A DNA stretch of 64,000 nt from Natronospira bacteriovora (GTDB taxonomy: Bacteria; Pseudomonadota; Gammaproteobacteria; Natronospirales; Natronospiraceae), in NCBI RefSeq assembly GCF_030848495.1, contig NZ_JAVDDT010000010.1, positions 17,194 through 81,193 of the forward strand, in the 5' to 3' direction. The notes below the pieces were generated by a model, which saw nothing but the letters and a program-made list of their open reading frames with translations, had not been told where the DNA came from and ran no database searches. The stretch's first letter is position 1. Each line of letters begins with the position of its first letter. Positions 37,081 through 48,279 of this stretch are shown here, one piece after another. Made by a program: the position numbers and the translations under genes.

Positions 37081-40000
37081 TCAGTAATTGGCCCAGGCGC
37101 GATCCAGGCGCTGGGCCGAGACCGGGATATCGGTACCGAGCTCCTGGGCGAACAGGGACACGCGGTATTCCTCCACCATCCAGCGGTAATGCAGCAGCGG
37201 TGAGTCCGGGTCGTGTCGGCATTGGTCCGCCGCTTCGGGGAATCGCTGGCGCAGGCGTTCCTGGTGCGGACGAATCGCCGCGGAGAGCTTCTGATCCCTG
37301 GGGTTGCCCTGCTCCAGGCGATCCAGGCGTTTTTCCACCGCCTGGAGATAGCGGGGATAGGCGCTCAGGCGCTGGCGGGCGATGCCGTCGAGAAAACCCG
37401 GGAAGATCAGATAGTCCAGCTGCTCGCCGATTTCCCGGGCGGCCTTGAGCAGTACCGGATTCATGCGGCCCGAGAGGCGGCGCCGGATATCGTCATGCTG
37501 TTTCATGACCGTCTCCAGCCAGTCGCGCCAGCGCTCGCCGGTGGGGATGATGTCGGCGGAATGCTGGCGACAGAGGGCCTCGAACCCGGCCTCGTCACGC
37601 GGCTGCTCTTCCCCGTCCAGCACGGCCTCATCCAGCGTCAGCCGCAGCAGGGCCTCTTCCAGTGTCTTGCGGTCACCCAGCTTGCGAAAGCGAAGGGCAA
37701 TGCGATCGAGCCCCTTGAGCTTGCGCACGGCATCCGCCTGCTGCTTGAGGCGCAAGGCCACGAGACGCCGGATGCCGCCATGGCTCAGGGCATCGGCGCT
37801 GGGCCGGTCATCATGCAGCACCAGTTCCACCTCGCTGCCGGTATCACGCAGCGCGGGCCAGGCGGTCACGGTGACGCCGTGGCGCTCCACCGCTACTTCA
37901 TTGGGAATGCGGCCGAAATCCCAGTGGCGCGTCTTTCGCCGCGGCCATTCATCGGATTCGGCACTGGCAAGGGATTCACTGGCCCGGTGGCCATGGCGTG
38001 CCTGCAGCGCGGACAGGTCGCTGCCTTCATCGACGGCCCTGCCCTGCCCGTCCACCAGGCGAACCACCACATGCAGGTAATCGGGTACCTGCTCGTCGCG
38101 CCAGGCGTCCTGCGGGATTTCGGTGCCGCTCATGCGCTGCAGCTGTCGCCCCAGGGCGAGCTTCATCGGCTCGCCGGGCTGCATGGCATCCAGGGCCGCG
38201 CCGGCGAAATCCGGGGCCGGCACGAACTGACGCCTCAGCGCCTTGGGCAGGGAACGGATCAGAGCCGTGGCCCGTTCCGTGCGCCAGCCGGGAATCATCC
38301 AGTCCAGATCCGCCTGGCTGATCTGGTTGATCAGAGCCAGGGGCAGCTCCAGGGTGGCCCCGTCACGCTCCCCGCCCGGCTCGAAATGGTAGTCCACCGC
38401 CACGGGGATGCCCTGGATTTTCACATGGTCTGGGAAACTCGCTTCCAGGCTTTCCACTTCCCGCGCCATGACATCGTCCTGGCGCATGCGCAGGGCCTTG
38501 TCCCCGGCCCCGCCCTGTTTCTTCAGCCAGGCACGCAGGCCGGGCCAGTCATGAATATCGGCCGGCACTGCCCGGTCATAGAAGGCGGCCAGTTCCTCTT
38601 CTTCCCGCAGCAGATCCCGTCGGCGGCGCTTGGCTTCCAGCTCCCGCACTTCCTCGATCAGCCGCTGGTTATGGGACAGAAAGGCGGGCGTCTCGGGCAA
38701 TCGAGCCGCCACCAGGCCCTCGCGGAGAAAGACTTCCCGTGCTTCCTGCGGGCGCACGCGGCCGAAGTTGATGCGCCGCTTCGCCACCAGGTCCAGACCA
38801 AACAGGCTCACCCGCTCGTAGGCGGCCACCCGGCCCTTGCCGGCCTGCCAGTGGGGTTCGAAATACTCGCGCTTGACGATGTGACCGGCCGCCTGCTCGA
38901 TCCATTGCGGCTCCACCCCGGCCACCGTGCGGGCGAAGGTGCGGGAGGTCTGCACCAGTTCGGCCGCCATGAGCCACTTGGGCGATTTCTGGAACAGGCC
39001 GGAGCCCGGGAACACCCAGAACTGCTGGCCGCGCGGCCCTTCATAGGCGTGACCCTCGCCCTTGCGACCCACCTGGGTCAGCAATCCGGACAGCAGCGCC
39101 CGGTGAATTTCCGGGTACTCCGCCGCCTGCTCACTGCCCTTCAGCCCCATGTCACGGAGCGCGAGACGCAGCTGGCGCAGCAGATCGCCCCACTCTTCCA
39201 TGCGCATGGGGGCGAGAAACTGCCGGCGCGCCCATTTGCGGCGCTGATTGCGGGATAGACCAGCGGTTTCTCGCCGGTAGCGCTGCCAGAGATTGAACAG
39301 GGCCAGAAAGTCCGATCGGGGGTCGCTGTCCACGGCATGGCATTCATCCGCCGCCTGCCGCGCCGTGGATGGGCGCTCGCGCGGATCCTGGATGCTCAAT
39401 GCCGCCACGATCACGAGCACTTCGGCCAGGGAACCCAGGCGACCGGCTTCCAGCAGCATCCGGCCCTGGCGCGGATCCACCGGCAGGCGCGCCATGCGGC
39501 GCCCGTCCTCGGTCAACTGGCGCCGCTCATCCAGGGCCCTGAGTTCTTCCAGCAGGCGAAACCCGTCGCGAATGAGGCCTTCCTCGGGGGGATCGACAAA
39601 GGGAAAGTCATCCGGGTCACCAAGCTTGAGCAGGCGCATCTGCAGTATCACGCTGGCCAGATTGCTGCGCTGGATTTCCGGCTCGGTGAAGGCCGGCCGG
39701 GATTCGAAATCCTCCTCCGAATACAGGCGAATGCAGATGCCGGGGCCCAGGCGGCCACAGCGCCCGGAACGCTGATTGGCACTGGCCTGCGACACGCCCT
39801 CGATGGGCAGGCGCTGAACCTTGCTGCGGTAACTGTAACGGCTGAGCCGAACCAGGCCGCTGTCGATGACGTAGCGAATGCCGGGCACGGTGAGGGACGT
39901 CTCGGCCACATTGGTGGCCAGGATGACCCGGCGGCTGCGCCCGTCCGGGTGAAAGACCCTGTCCTGGTCCTTCGAGGACAGGCGCCCGTACAGGGGCAGA

Positions 40001-40941
40001 ATCTCGCTGTTACGCAGGGACTGCTTGCCCAGGTAGTCGGCGGCATCGCGGATCTCCCGCTCCCCCGGCAGGAAGACCAATACATCTCCCGGCCCTTCAC
40101 GCCAGAGCTCGGTGAGGCCGCGGGCAATGCCCTGGGACAGGGTAAGGTCCTCTTCATCCGCCTCCGGGTCGCCCAGGGGACGGTAACGCAACTCCACCGG
40201 CCAGGTTCGTCCGGACACTTCGATGACCGGGGCATCCGCAAAATGCTTCGAGAAGCGTTCGGTGTCCAGCGTGGCGGAGGTAATGATGATCTTGAGCTCC
40301 GGCCGCCGCGTCATCAGGCGGCGCAGATAGCCGAGCAGGAAATCGATGTTGAGGCTGCGTTCATGGGCCTCGTCGATGATGAGGGTGTCGTAGGCGAGCA
40401 GATCCCGGTCGGACTGGGATTCGGCCAGCAGCATGCCGTCGGTGAGCAGCTTGACCCGGGTGCTGTCGCTGACCCGGTCGGCGAAACGCACCCGATAGCC
40501 CACCAGCTGGCCCAGCTCGGTGCCGGTTTCCTCGGCAATGCGGGCCGCCGTGCTGCGGGCGGCCACCCGGCGCGGCTGGGTATGGCCGATGGTGCCGCGA
40601 ATGCCCAGGCCCAGCTCCATGCAGATCTTGGGCAGCTGGGTGGTCTTGCCGGAGCCGGTCTCCCCCGCCACGATTACCACCTGGTGGCTTTCGATGGCCT
40701 CGCGGATGTCATCACGGCGCTCGCTGACCGGCAGCTCTTCCGGGTAGTCCAGGCGAACGGGCTGGGCCGCCCGGGAACGAGCCCGGGCCATCGACTGTTC
40801 CAGCTGTTTTTCCAGCCGGGCCAGCTCCGCCGCACGGTCACGGGCGCGCTTGAGGCGCCCCAGGCGCTTCTGCAAGCGCCGGGCGTCCCGCAGCATGCAC
40901 TCGTCCAGGCGGCTTTCAATCGCTTGAATCAGCTCTCTCAT
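37081..40941 (-). CDS. hrpA: ATP-dependent RNA helicase HrpA
   Basis: A 1286-residue DEAH-box helicase, the normal HrpA length. Motif I is GETGSGKTTQLPK, then QPRRVAARSTA, motif II DEAHERSLN, SATLD, and VAETSLTVPGIRYVID with QRSGRCGR. Helicase-associated and OB-fold domains follow (RMARLPVDPRQGRMLLEA), then the long HrpA-specific C-terminal region. HrpA rescues stalled ribosomes and processes some mRNAs in E. coli. It stands 18 bases downstream of the mscS gene. Confidence 0.96.
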   Translation of the reverse strand: MRELIQAIESRLDECMLRDARRLQKRLGRLKRARDRAAELARLEKQLEQSMARARSRAAQPVRLDYPEELPVSERRDDIREAIESHQVVIVAGETGSGKTTQLPKICMELGLGIRGTIGHTQPRRVAARSTAARIAEETGTELGQLVGYRVRFADRVSDSTRVKLLTDGMLLAESQSDRDLLAYDTLIIDEAHERSLNIDFLLGYLRRLMTRRPELKIIITSATLDTERFSKHFADAPVIEVSGRTWPVELRYRPLGDPEADEEDLTLSQGIARGLTELWREGPGDVLVFLPGEREIRDAADYLGKQSLRNSEILPLYGRLSSKDQDRVFHPDGRSRRVILATNVAETSLTVPGIRYVIDSGLVRLSRYSYRSKVQRLPIEGVSQASANQRSGRCGRLGPGICIRLYSEEDFESRPAFTEPEIQRSNLASVILQMRLLKLGDPDDFPFVDPPEEGLIRDGFRLLEELRALDERRQLTEDGRRMARLPVDPRQGRMLLEAGRLGSLAEVLVIVAALSIQDPRERPSTARQAADECHAVDSDPRSDFLALFNLWQRYRRETAGLSRNQRRKWARRQFLAPMRMEEWGDLLRQLRLALRDMGLKGSEQAAEYPEIHRALLSGLLTQVGRKGEGHAYEGPRGQQFWVFPGSGLFQKSPKWLMAAELVQTSRTFARTVAGVEPQWIEQAAGHIVKREYFEPHWQAGKGRVAAYERVSLFGLDLVAKRRINFGRVRPQEAREVFLREGLVAARLPETPAFLSHNQRLIEEVRELEAKRRRRDLLREEEELAAFYDRAVPADIHDWPGLRAWLKKQGGAGDKALRMRQDDVMAREVESLEASFPDHVKIQGIPVAVDYHFEPGGERDGATLELPLALINQISQADLDWMIPGWRTERATALIRSLPKALRRQFVPAPDFAGAALDAMQPGEPMKLALGRQLQRMSGTEIPQDAWRDEQVPDYLHVVVRLVDGQGRAVDEGSDLSALQARHGHRASESLASAESDEWPRRKTRHWDFGRIPNEVAVERHGVTVTAWPALRDTGSEVELVLHDDRPSADALSHGGIRRLVALRLKQQADAVRKLKGLDRIALRFRKLGDRKTLEEALLRLTLDEAVLDGEEQPRDEAGFEALCRQHSADIIPTGERWRDWLETVMKQHDDIRRRLSGRMNPVLLKAAREIGEQLDYLIFPGFLDGIARQRLSAYPRYLQAVEKRLDRLEQGNPRDQKLSAAIRPHQERLRQRFPEAADQCRHDPDSPLLHYRWMVEEYRVSLFAQELGTDIPVSAQRLDRAWANY

Positions 40942-40959
40942 ACGGGATCAGGCATGTCC

Positions 40960-41823
40960 TCAGGAACCGCCCTCGCCTTCGGCAGGAGGCCGATCGCTGT
41001 CACCACCGACAAGACGAATGGGAAAGGGATCGGTGACGGAACCCGTATAGAGTGTCCGGTGGGGGAAGGGAATCTCGATGCCCGCTTCATCAAAGGCGTT
41101 CCTCACCTTCTCGGGGATGTTGTTGCGCAGCTCGAGAAAGTTCTCGCGCGTTGCCCAGACATTGAACTGCAGGTCGAGCGAGGAATCGCCGAAACCCAGG
41201 AACAATACATTGGGCTTGGGTTCGGTCAGACACAAATTATATTCGTCCGCCACATTGAGCAGGACTTCACGCACCCGGGCCAGGTCTTCCTTGTAGGCCA
41301 CCCCCACCTTCAATTCCAGGCGACGGATGGAAAAGCGGGTGAGGTTGACGATTTCGGATTTGATCAGGGTTTCATTGGGTACGCGGACATACAGGTTGTC
41401 GAAGGTGCGCAGTTTGACCGACAGGAGATCGATGGACAGCACTTCCCCCAGGGTTTCGCCGACCCGGATGACATCACCGATGCGAAATGGTTTTTCCCCG
41501 ATCAGAAAGAGACCGCTGATGAGATTGGAAGCGGAGGTCTGTGAAGCAAAACCCAGGGCTACGGAAAGAATGCCGGCCGCACCCAGAATCACCGTCAGGC
41601 TGAAGCCCAGCTGATGCAGGGCCGACATCAGGGTCAGAATGACAATGCCGTAGAAGACCACACGCCGCAGCAGGGCCGTCTGCTGGGGCTCCAGATACGG
41701 TTCACTCAGCCGTCGCGTGATCACCGAACCGATCTTGGCCATGATCAGGCCCAGGATCATGAGTACCCCGGCACGCAGTACCTGAAGGCCCTTCTCGGAC
41801 AGCAGAAATTCAGTGGCTTCCAT
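40960..41823 (-). CDS. MscS-family mechanosensitive channel
   Basis: A 287-residue small-conductance channel that would release solutes on osmotic downshock. Two or three membrane helices lead to the pore helix (LGAAGILSVALGFASQTSASNLISG), followed by the beta domain (FRIGDVIRVGETLGEVLSIDLLSVKLRTFDN with VRVPNE) and the alpha/beta cytoplasmic cage. The length matches E. coli MscS, although the N-terminus is slightly short. It follows a DUF432-like gene by 29 bases on the same strand. Confidence 0.92.
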   Translation of the reverse strand: MEATEFLLSEKGLQVLRAGVLMILGLIMAKIGSVITRRLSEPYLEPQQTALLRRVVFYGIVILTLMSALHQLGFSLTVILGAAGILSVALGFASQTSASNLISGLFLIGEKPFRIGDVIRVGETLGEVLSIDLLSVKLRTFDNLYVRVPNETLIKSEIVNLTRFSIRRLELKVGVAYKEDLARVREVLLNVADEYNLCLTEPKPNVLFLGFGDSSLDLQFNVWATRENFLELRNNIPEKVRNAFDEAGIEIPFPHRTLYTGSVTDPFPIRLVGGDSDRPPAEGEGGS

Positions 41824-41852
41824 GATTGCTCCGCAATTGGCTCAGGGGGTCG

Positions 41853-42683
41853 TCAGGCAAACAGGCTTTCCAGGGCCCGCAGCAGGCCGTGCTTTGGCGG
41901 TTCCTGCCGGGCCTCGCTGATACGCGTGACCTCCAGGCCGGCCGGCAGCTGCATCTCTTCCAGCTTGAGCGCCCCCTGTTTACCGTCCGCGCTGCGCTCC
42001 ATGACCATCGGCTGTGTCCACAACTGGTTTTGCCTGCTGGCATACAGGGGCAGCAGTGGCACCGGCACGCTGAGCCGCTCGATGAGCAGCGCGTCCTCGG
42101 CCTTGTTGCGCACGGTCACCGGCGACACCACCCGATGGGGGCGCTGAATGACTTCATCCAGGCGCAGACGGGCCAGTGAACGGGAGGCATAGCACAACTC
42201 GCCTTCCCGGGTATTGGGCCCGAACCAGGAGTCCGAGGGCCGGTAACTGGGGATTTCCGTCAGGGTGGCGGTTTCCTCGGCATTCATCACCTGCACCCAG
42301 ATCGAGGTGCTGACGTAAATCACCGTTTCCTCGCCACCCGGGACATACAGGGGAATGTCCGGCCGAACCACCACCGGGCGGTCCGCCAGCCTCGGTTTGA
42401 GATACAGGCCGCGACTGCTGTCGCTGAAGGCATAGCGGGCCACGGTATGGCCCTCTTCATCAAGCTCGTCCAGGGGACCGTGTTCCAGGGTGGTGGAAAG
42501 CGGGTCTTCGCCTTCCCGCCAGGCCAGGCGCCACTCCTGCCGCCAGCGACGGGCCTGCAGCTGCAGCGGGCCGATGCGCCATTGCATTCCCGTCTGCCCT
42601 TCGTCCAGGTCATAACGCCCCCACCAGGGGCGCGCCGGGGCTTCGGTGGCTTCCAGTACTTCGCTCAGTTCCTCGGCACTCAT
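41853..42683 (-). CDS. DUF432-like protein
   Basis: A 276-residue soluble beta-rich protein. Repeated strands such as MQWRIGPLQLQARRW and the segment DRPVVVRPDIPLYVPGGEET followed by VIYVSTSIWVQV suggest the DUF432 family, which elsewhere also lies beside mechanosensitive channel genes. The role is unknown. It overlaps mazG by four bases (ATGA) and precedes mscS, so an osmotic-response link is an inference from position. Confidence 0.55.
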   Translation of the reverse strand: MSAEELSEVLEATEAPARPWWGRYDLDEGQTGMQWRIGPLQLQARRWRQEWRLAWREGEDPLSTTLEHGPLDELDEEGHTVARYAFSDSSRGLYLKPRLADRPVVVRPDIPLYVPGGEETVIYVSTSIWVQVMNAEETATLTEIPSYRPSDSWFGPNTREGELCYASRSLARLRLDEVIQRPHRVVSPVTVRNKAEDALLIERLSVPVPLLPLYASRQNQLWTQPMVMERSADGKQGALKLEEMQLPAGLEVTRISEARQEPPKHGLLRALESLFA

Positions 42684-43483
42684 GCGTCCTGCTTCCCCTG
42701 CTGCTTGGCTTCGTCCCAGAGCGCGTCCATTTCATCCAGGTCCGCGCTCTCGGTGCTGCGACCCTGCTCGTTCAGCCGCCGCTCCACGTGCCGGAAGCGC
42801 TCTTCAAAGCGGGCATTGCAGCCCCGCAGCGCCTTCTCCGGGTCCACCTTGAGATACCGGGCGAGGTTGGTCACGGCGAACAGCAGATCGCCGATTTCTT
42901 CTTCGAGTCGGCGCCTGTCACCGCCGGCGGCCATCTCCGCTTCGATCTCGCCCACTTCCTCGTGAATCTTGTCCACGACGCCACGGGTATCCGGCCAGTC
43001 AAAACCCACCCGGCTTGCCCGCTTGCCCAGCTTGGCCGCCCGCTTGAGCGCCGGCAGGGCCAGGGGCACGTCGTCCAGCGCGGAATGGTCACCCTTCTGT
43101 GCCCGTTCACGGGCCTTCATGGCTTCCCAGTCCGCCGTCTGTTCCTCTTCAGAAGCATAGCTGGCGTCGCCGAATACATGAGGGTGACGCCGCCACAGCT
43201 TGTCGGCAATGGCATTCGCCACGGCATCGAAGTCGAAATCACCCTGCTCTTCGGCCATGCGCGAATGAAACACCACCTGCAGCAACAGATCACCCAGTTC
43301 ATCACGCAAGGCCCCCATGTCGCCACGGCGAATGGCGTCATCCACCTCGTAGGCTTCCTCGATGGTGTAGGGGGCAATGGTGGAAAAGTCCTGGGCCTGA
43401 TCCCAGGGGCAGCCGCCCGGGCCACGCAGGCGCGCCATGATATGCCGGAGTCGATCAATGGGAGATTCAGCGGAATCGCTCAT
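42680..43483 (-). CDS. mazG: Nucleoside triphosphate pyrophosphohydrolase MazG
   Basis: A 267-residue two-domain MazG that clears (d)NTPs to monophosphates. The first domain shows GGCPWDQAQDFSTIAPYTIEEAYEV and ELGDLLLQVVFHSRMAEE; the second has KIHEEVGEIEAEM and EEIGDLLFAVTNLARYLKVDPE. Acidic metal ligands of the EExxE-x-ExxD pattern are present in both. The length matches E. coli MazG. It begins eight bases from the Nudix gene upstream. Confidence 0.95.
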   Translation of the reverse strand: MSDSAESPIDRLRHIMARLRGPGGCPWDQAQDFSTIAPYTIEEAYEVDDAIRRGDMGALRDELGDLLLQVVFHSRMAEEQGDFDFDAVANAIADKLWRRHPHVFGDASYASEEEQTADWEAMKARERAQKGDHSALDDVPLALPALKRAAKLGKRASRVGFDWPDTRGVVDKIHEEVGEIEAEMAAGGDRRRLEEEIGDLLFAVTNLARYLKVDPEKALRGCNARFEERFRHVERRLNEQGRSTESADLDEMDALWDEAKQQGKQDA

Positions 43484-43490
43484 GGGCTCC

Positions 43491-44123
43491 TCAAGGTCTC
43501 AGCACCTGGCTCAGGCCCACCAGCATGGCCGCGGTGGCGCCCCAGATGCGATAGCCCTGCCAGTCAATCTGATAATAGGCCAGATCATGGCCTCGAACCG
43601 ACATGCGCACGATCTCGTGATTGGCCGGATCCATCAGAAAAGACAGCGGGGCCTCAAACACTTCGGCCACCTCGGACGGATCCGGGCGGGCCTGATAATC
43701 CGGCCGCAGCAGCCCCACGACGGGCGCCACCGCAAAGCCGGTGATGGTGAGGTATGGCGGCAGGTAGCCGCTGACCGTCACCGCCTCGGCACCCACGCCC
43801 ACTTCCTCTTCCATTTCGCGCAGGGCCGTGGCCACGGCGTCTCTGTCGTGGGCTTCGAAACTGCCACCGGGAAAAGAAATCTGCCCGGGGTGATCGGGCA
43901 GATCATCCGTGCGGACGGTGAGCATCACCGTCAGGGCATCGACATGATCCACCACCGGCACCAGTACGGCGGCCGATTTGGGCTGCTCCACCCGGGCCAG
44001 CGACGGCGGCACATCACCGTGCACGCCCAGCCTGGCCTCACGGACAAGATCCGCCGGCAGGCGGCTGCCCGCCAGCGAACTCAGCAATCGCTGCCGCAAG
44101 CCCGGGTCGGAGACGGTGGCCAT
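43491..44123 (-). CDS. CoA pyrophosphatase-like Nudix hydrolase
   Basis: A 210-residue Nudix enzyme of the NudL/YeaB type, which cleaves coenzyme A or its derivatives. The start at MATVSDPGLRQRLLSSL lies one base after the fumC stop; the upstream open frame belongs to fumC in another frame. The Nudix box reads FPGGSFEAHDRDAVATALRE followed by MEEEVGV, with Asp where many Nudix boxes have Glu, as usual in the CoA group. The SAAVLVPVVDHVDALTVMLTVR strand before it is also typical. Confidence 0.85.
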   Translation of the reverse strand: MATVSDPGLRQRLLSSLAGSRLPADLVREARLGVHGDVPPSLARVEQPKSAAVLVPVVDHVDALTVMLTVRTDDLPDHPGQISFPGGSFEAHDRDAVATALREMEEEVGVGAEAVTVSGYLPPYLTITGFAVAPVVGLLRPDYQARPDPSEVAEVFEAPLSFLMDPANHEIVRMSVRGHDLAYYQIDWQGYRIWGATAAMLVGLSQVLRP

Positions 44124-44124
44124 A

Positions 44125-45513
44125 TCAGCCCTTGATGCCGCCCTTGGTGAGCTCCACCGCGTCCAGCAGACGCTCCAGCTCACTCTCCGGCAGGTCGGTT
44201 TCATCCCGGGCCACGTCGCGGATCGGGCGGCCTTCGGCGTAGGCCTTCTTGGCAACGGCCGCGCCCTTCTCGTAACCGATCACCGGGTTCATGGCGGTGA
44301 CCAGGATGGGGTTCTTTTCCAGGGCGTCCTTGAGGTTGTCCTCATTGACCTTGAAGCCGGCGATGGCGCTGTCGGCCAGCTGGGTGCTGCCGTTGGCCAG
44401 CAGCTCGATGCTCTGCAGCAGGTTGTAGCCGATCACCGGCAGCATCACATTGAGCTCGAAGTTGCCGGACTGGCCGCCCACGGTAATGGTGGTGTCATTG
44501 CCCATGACCTGAGCCGACAGCATGCACACTGCTTCGGGGATCACCGGGTTGATCTTGCCCGGCATGATGCTGGAACCGGGCTGCAGGGCCGGCAGGGTGA
44601 TCTCGCTCAGGCCGGCCAGCGGGCCGCTGTTCATCCATCGCAGATCGTTGGCGATCTTCATCAGGGAAACGGCCACGGTCTTGAGCTGGCCGGACAATTC
44701 CACGGCCGTGTCCTGGGTGGCGATCACCTCGAACTTGTCATCGGCGGAGAAGAACTCCAGGCCGCTGCGCTCGGACAGATGCCGGGCGAAGCTGTCGGCG
44801 AAGTCCTCATGGGCATTGATGCCGGTACCCACGGCGGTGCCGCCCTGGGCCAGGCCATAGAGGCGCGGCAGGGTGGCTTCCACCCGCTGGCAGCCACGGC
44901 GGATCTGGGTGGCCCAGGCGCCCATGGTCTGGTCGAAGCGCACCGGCATGGCGTCCATCAGATGAGTGCGGCCGGTCTTGGCGATGCCGGCCAGTTCGCC
45001 GGCGCGGCGCTCGGTGGTGCCGGCCAGGTGACGCAGGGCCGGCAGAAGGCGCTCGTTGACTTCCAGTGCGGCGCTGACATGAATCGCGGTGGGGATCACA
45101 TCGTTGCTGCTCTGCCCCATGTTGACATCGTCATTGGGGTGCACCTTCTCGCCCAGCTTGTCGGTGGCCAGGCGGGCAATCACCTCATTGGCGTTCATGT
45201 TGGAGCTGGTGCCGGAACCGGTCTGGAACACATCCACCGGGAAGTGGGCGTCGTGGCGGCCTTCGGCCACCTGCTCGGCGGCAAACTGGATGGCGTCGGC
45301 GCGGGCATCGTCGAGCAGGCCCAGCTCCCGGTTGGCGGCGGCGGCCGACCACTTGATCAGGCCCAGGGCGCGGATGAAGGCGCGCGGCATGTGCAGACCA
45401 CTGATGGGGAAGTTCTGCACCGCCCGCTGGGTCTGGGCACCCCAGAGCGCCTCTTCGGGCACCTTGAGTTCACCCATGCTGTCCTTCTCGATCCGGAAAC
45501 CCTTGTCCGACAT
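44125..45513 (-). CDS. fumC: Fumarate hydratase, class II
   Basis: The iron-free, oxygen-stable fumarase of the TCA cycle. The 462-residue protein has GSGTSSNMNANEVIA, the mobile catalytic loop GSSIMPGKINPV with the active Ser, and HPNDDVNMGQSSND holding the catalytic His region. Length and order are normal. It is divergent from purB across about 200 bases. Confidence 0.97.
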   Translation of the reverse strand: MSDKGFRIEKDSMGELKVPEEALWGAQTQRAVQNFPISGLHMPRAFIRALGLIKWSAAAANRELGLLDDARADAIQFAAEQVAEGRHDAHFPVDVFQTGSGTSSNMNANEVIARLATDKLGEKVHPNDDVNMGQSSNDVIPTAIHVSAALEVNERLLPALRHLAGTTERRAGELAGIAKTGRTHLMDAMPVRFDQTMGAWATQIRRGCQRVEATLPRLYGLAQGGTAVGTGINAHEDFADSFARHLSERSGLEFFSADDKFEVIATQDTAVELSGQLKTVAVSLMKIANDLRWMNSGPLAGLSEITLPALQPGSSIMPGKINPVIPEAVCMLSAQVMGNDTTITVGGQSGNFELNVMLPVIGYNLLQSIELLANGSTQLADSAIAGFKVNEDNLKDALEKNPILVTAMNPVIGYEKGAAVAKKAYAEGRPIRDVARDETDLPESELERLLDAVELTKGGIKG

Positions 45514-45515
45514 GA

Positions 45516-47099
<1,584 letters not shown>

Positions 47100-47121
47100 G
47101 GCCAGACCAGGGGTTTTCCGA

Positions 47122-48279
47122 ATGCGCTTCAAGCTCAACCTGAACGGCCTGGCGCCGGCCGCCTTCCTGGCCCGCTACTGGCAGAAAAAGCCGGCCCTGT
47201 TCCGCCAGGCGATCAGCGATTTCGAATCGCCCCTGAGCCCGGATGAACTGGCCGGCCTGGCCTGCGAAGAGGGGGTGGAAAGCCGCCTGGTCACGGGCGG
47301 GGTGGATGGCCCGTGGAAAATGCGTGAAGGGCCCTTCAGCGAGGCCGATTTCGCCGCCCTGCCCGACCGTGACTGGACCCTGCTGGTGCAGGACGTGGAC
47401 AAGCACCTGCCGGACCTGGCCGGGCTGCTGGACAGCTTCGATTTCCTGCCCCGCTGGCGCATGGATGATCTGATGATCAGCTACGCCGCGGAAGGCGGCT
47501 CGGTGGGCCCGCATGTGGACGCCTACGATGTCTTCCTGCTCCAGGCTCGCGGTCAGCGTCGCTGGGCCATCGACGAGAATGCCGCCGACGACAGCCGCCG
47601 CGAGGACAGCGACCTGGACGTGCTGCGCCACTTCAAGGCCACCCAGGAATGGGTGCTGCGCCCGGGCGACATCCTCTACCTGCCGCCCGGTGTGCCCCAC
47701 TTCGGCATCGCCGGCCCGGACTGCATGACCTTCTCCGTGGGCCTGCGTGCACCGGATACCCCCGGCATGATTTCCGATTTTTCCGAGTTCGTGACACAGC
47801 AATTGCCTGAAGGCAGTCGCTACGCTGATCCGGATCTGAATGCCGAGGAAGGCGGTCCCCGCCTTCACCCGAAGGCCATCGATCGAGTGCGCAAGCTACT
47901 CAGTGGTCTGCTGGAGGCCGACAACCAGCAACTCGCGGACTGGTTTGGCCGCTTCGTGACCGAGCCCAAGCCCTGGCTGCGCTTCGAAGACGATGATCGC
48001 CCAGCGGATGGCGGTGAACTCGCGGCCCGGCTTCAGTCCGGTGAGTGGCCGTTGCTGCGCTCGGATGTCCTTGCCATCTGGCGTGAAGGGCCGGATGGCC
48101 GCCCCCACGTCTTCGTTGATGGCGACATGGAAGTATGGCCCGACGACTGCAAGGCCCTGCTGGACGTTCTGCTGGCTCGCGAGGAAACACCGGGCAAGCT
48201 TGCACTCAACGAGAATGGTCGTAAGCTGATGGCTGACTGGCTGTCCCGTGGACGACTGGAGTGGGTCAATGACAATTGA
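47122..48279 (+). CDS. roxA: Ribosomal oxygenase RoxA (YcfD), uL16 arginine hydroxylase
   Basis: A JmjC-type Fe(II)/2-oxoglutarate oxygenase that hydroxylates an Arg of ribosomal protein L16. The 385-residue protein starts with KLNLNGLAPAAFLARYWQKK, has the iron motif GPHVDAYDVFLLQ with His131 and Asp133, the third ligand His193 in LPPGVPHFGIA, and a C-terminal dimer/winged-helix part. It follows purB by 22 bases on the same strand and overlaps the next gene by 11 bases. Confidence 0.9.
   Translation: MRFKLNLNGLAPAAFLARYWQKKPALFRQAISDFESPLSPDELAGLACEEGVESRLVTGGVDGPWKMREGPFSEADFAALPDRDWTLLVQDVDKHLPDLAGLLDSFDFLPRWRMDDLMISYAAEGGSVGPHVDAYDVFLLQARGQRRWAIDENAADDSRREDSDLDVLRHFKATQEWVLRPGDILYLPPGVPHFGIAGPDCMTFSVGLRAPDTPGMISDFSEFVTQQLPEGSRYADPDLNAEEGGPRLHPKAIDRVRKLLSGLLEADNQQLADWFGRFVTEPKPWLRFEDDDRPADGGELAARLQSGEWPLLRSDVLAIWREGPDGRPHVFVDGDMEVWPDDCKALLDVLLAREETPGKLALNENGRKLMADWLSRGRLEWVNDN

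Noticed and set aside
37213..41544. Very long plus-strand open frames (681 and 735 codons) opposite hrpA and mscS
   Set aside because: They are antisense to conserved genes, have biased His/Gln/Gly composition and no recognisable domain. GC-rich codon structure keeps the opposite strand open.
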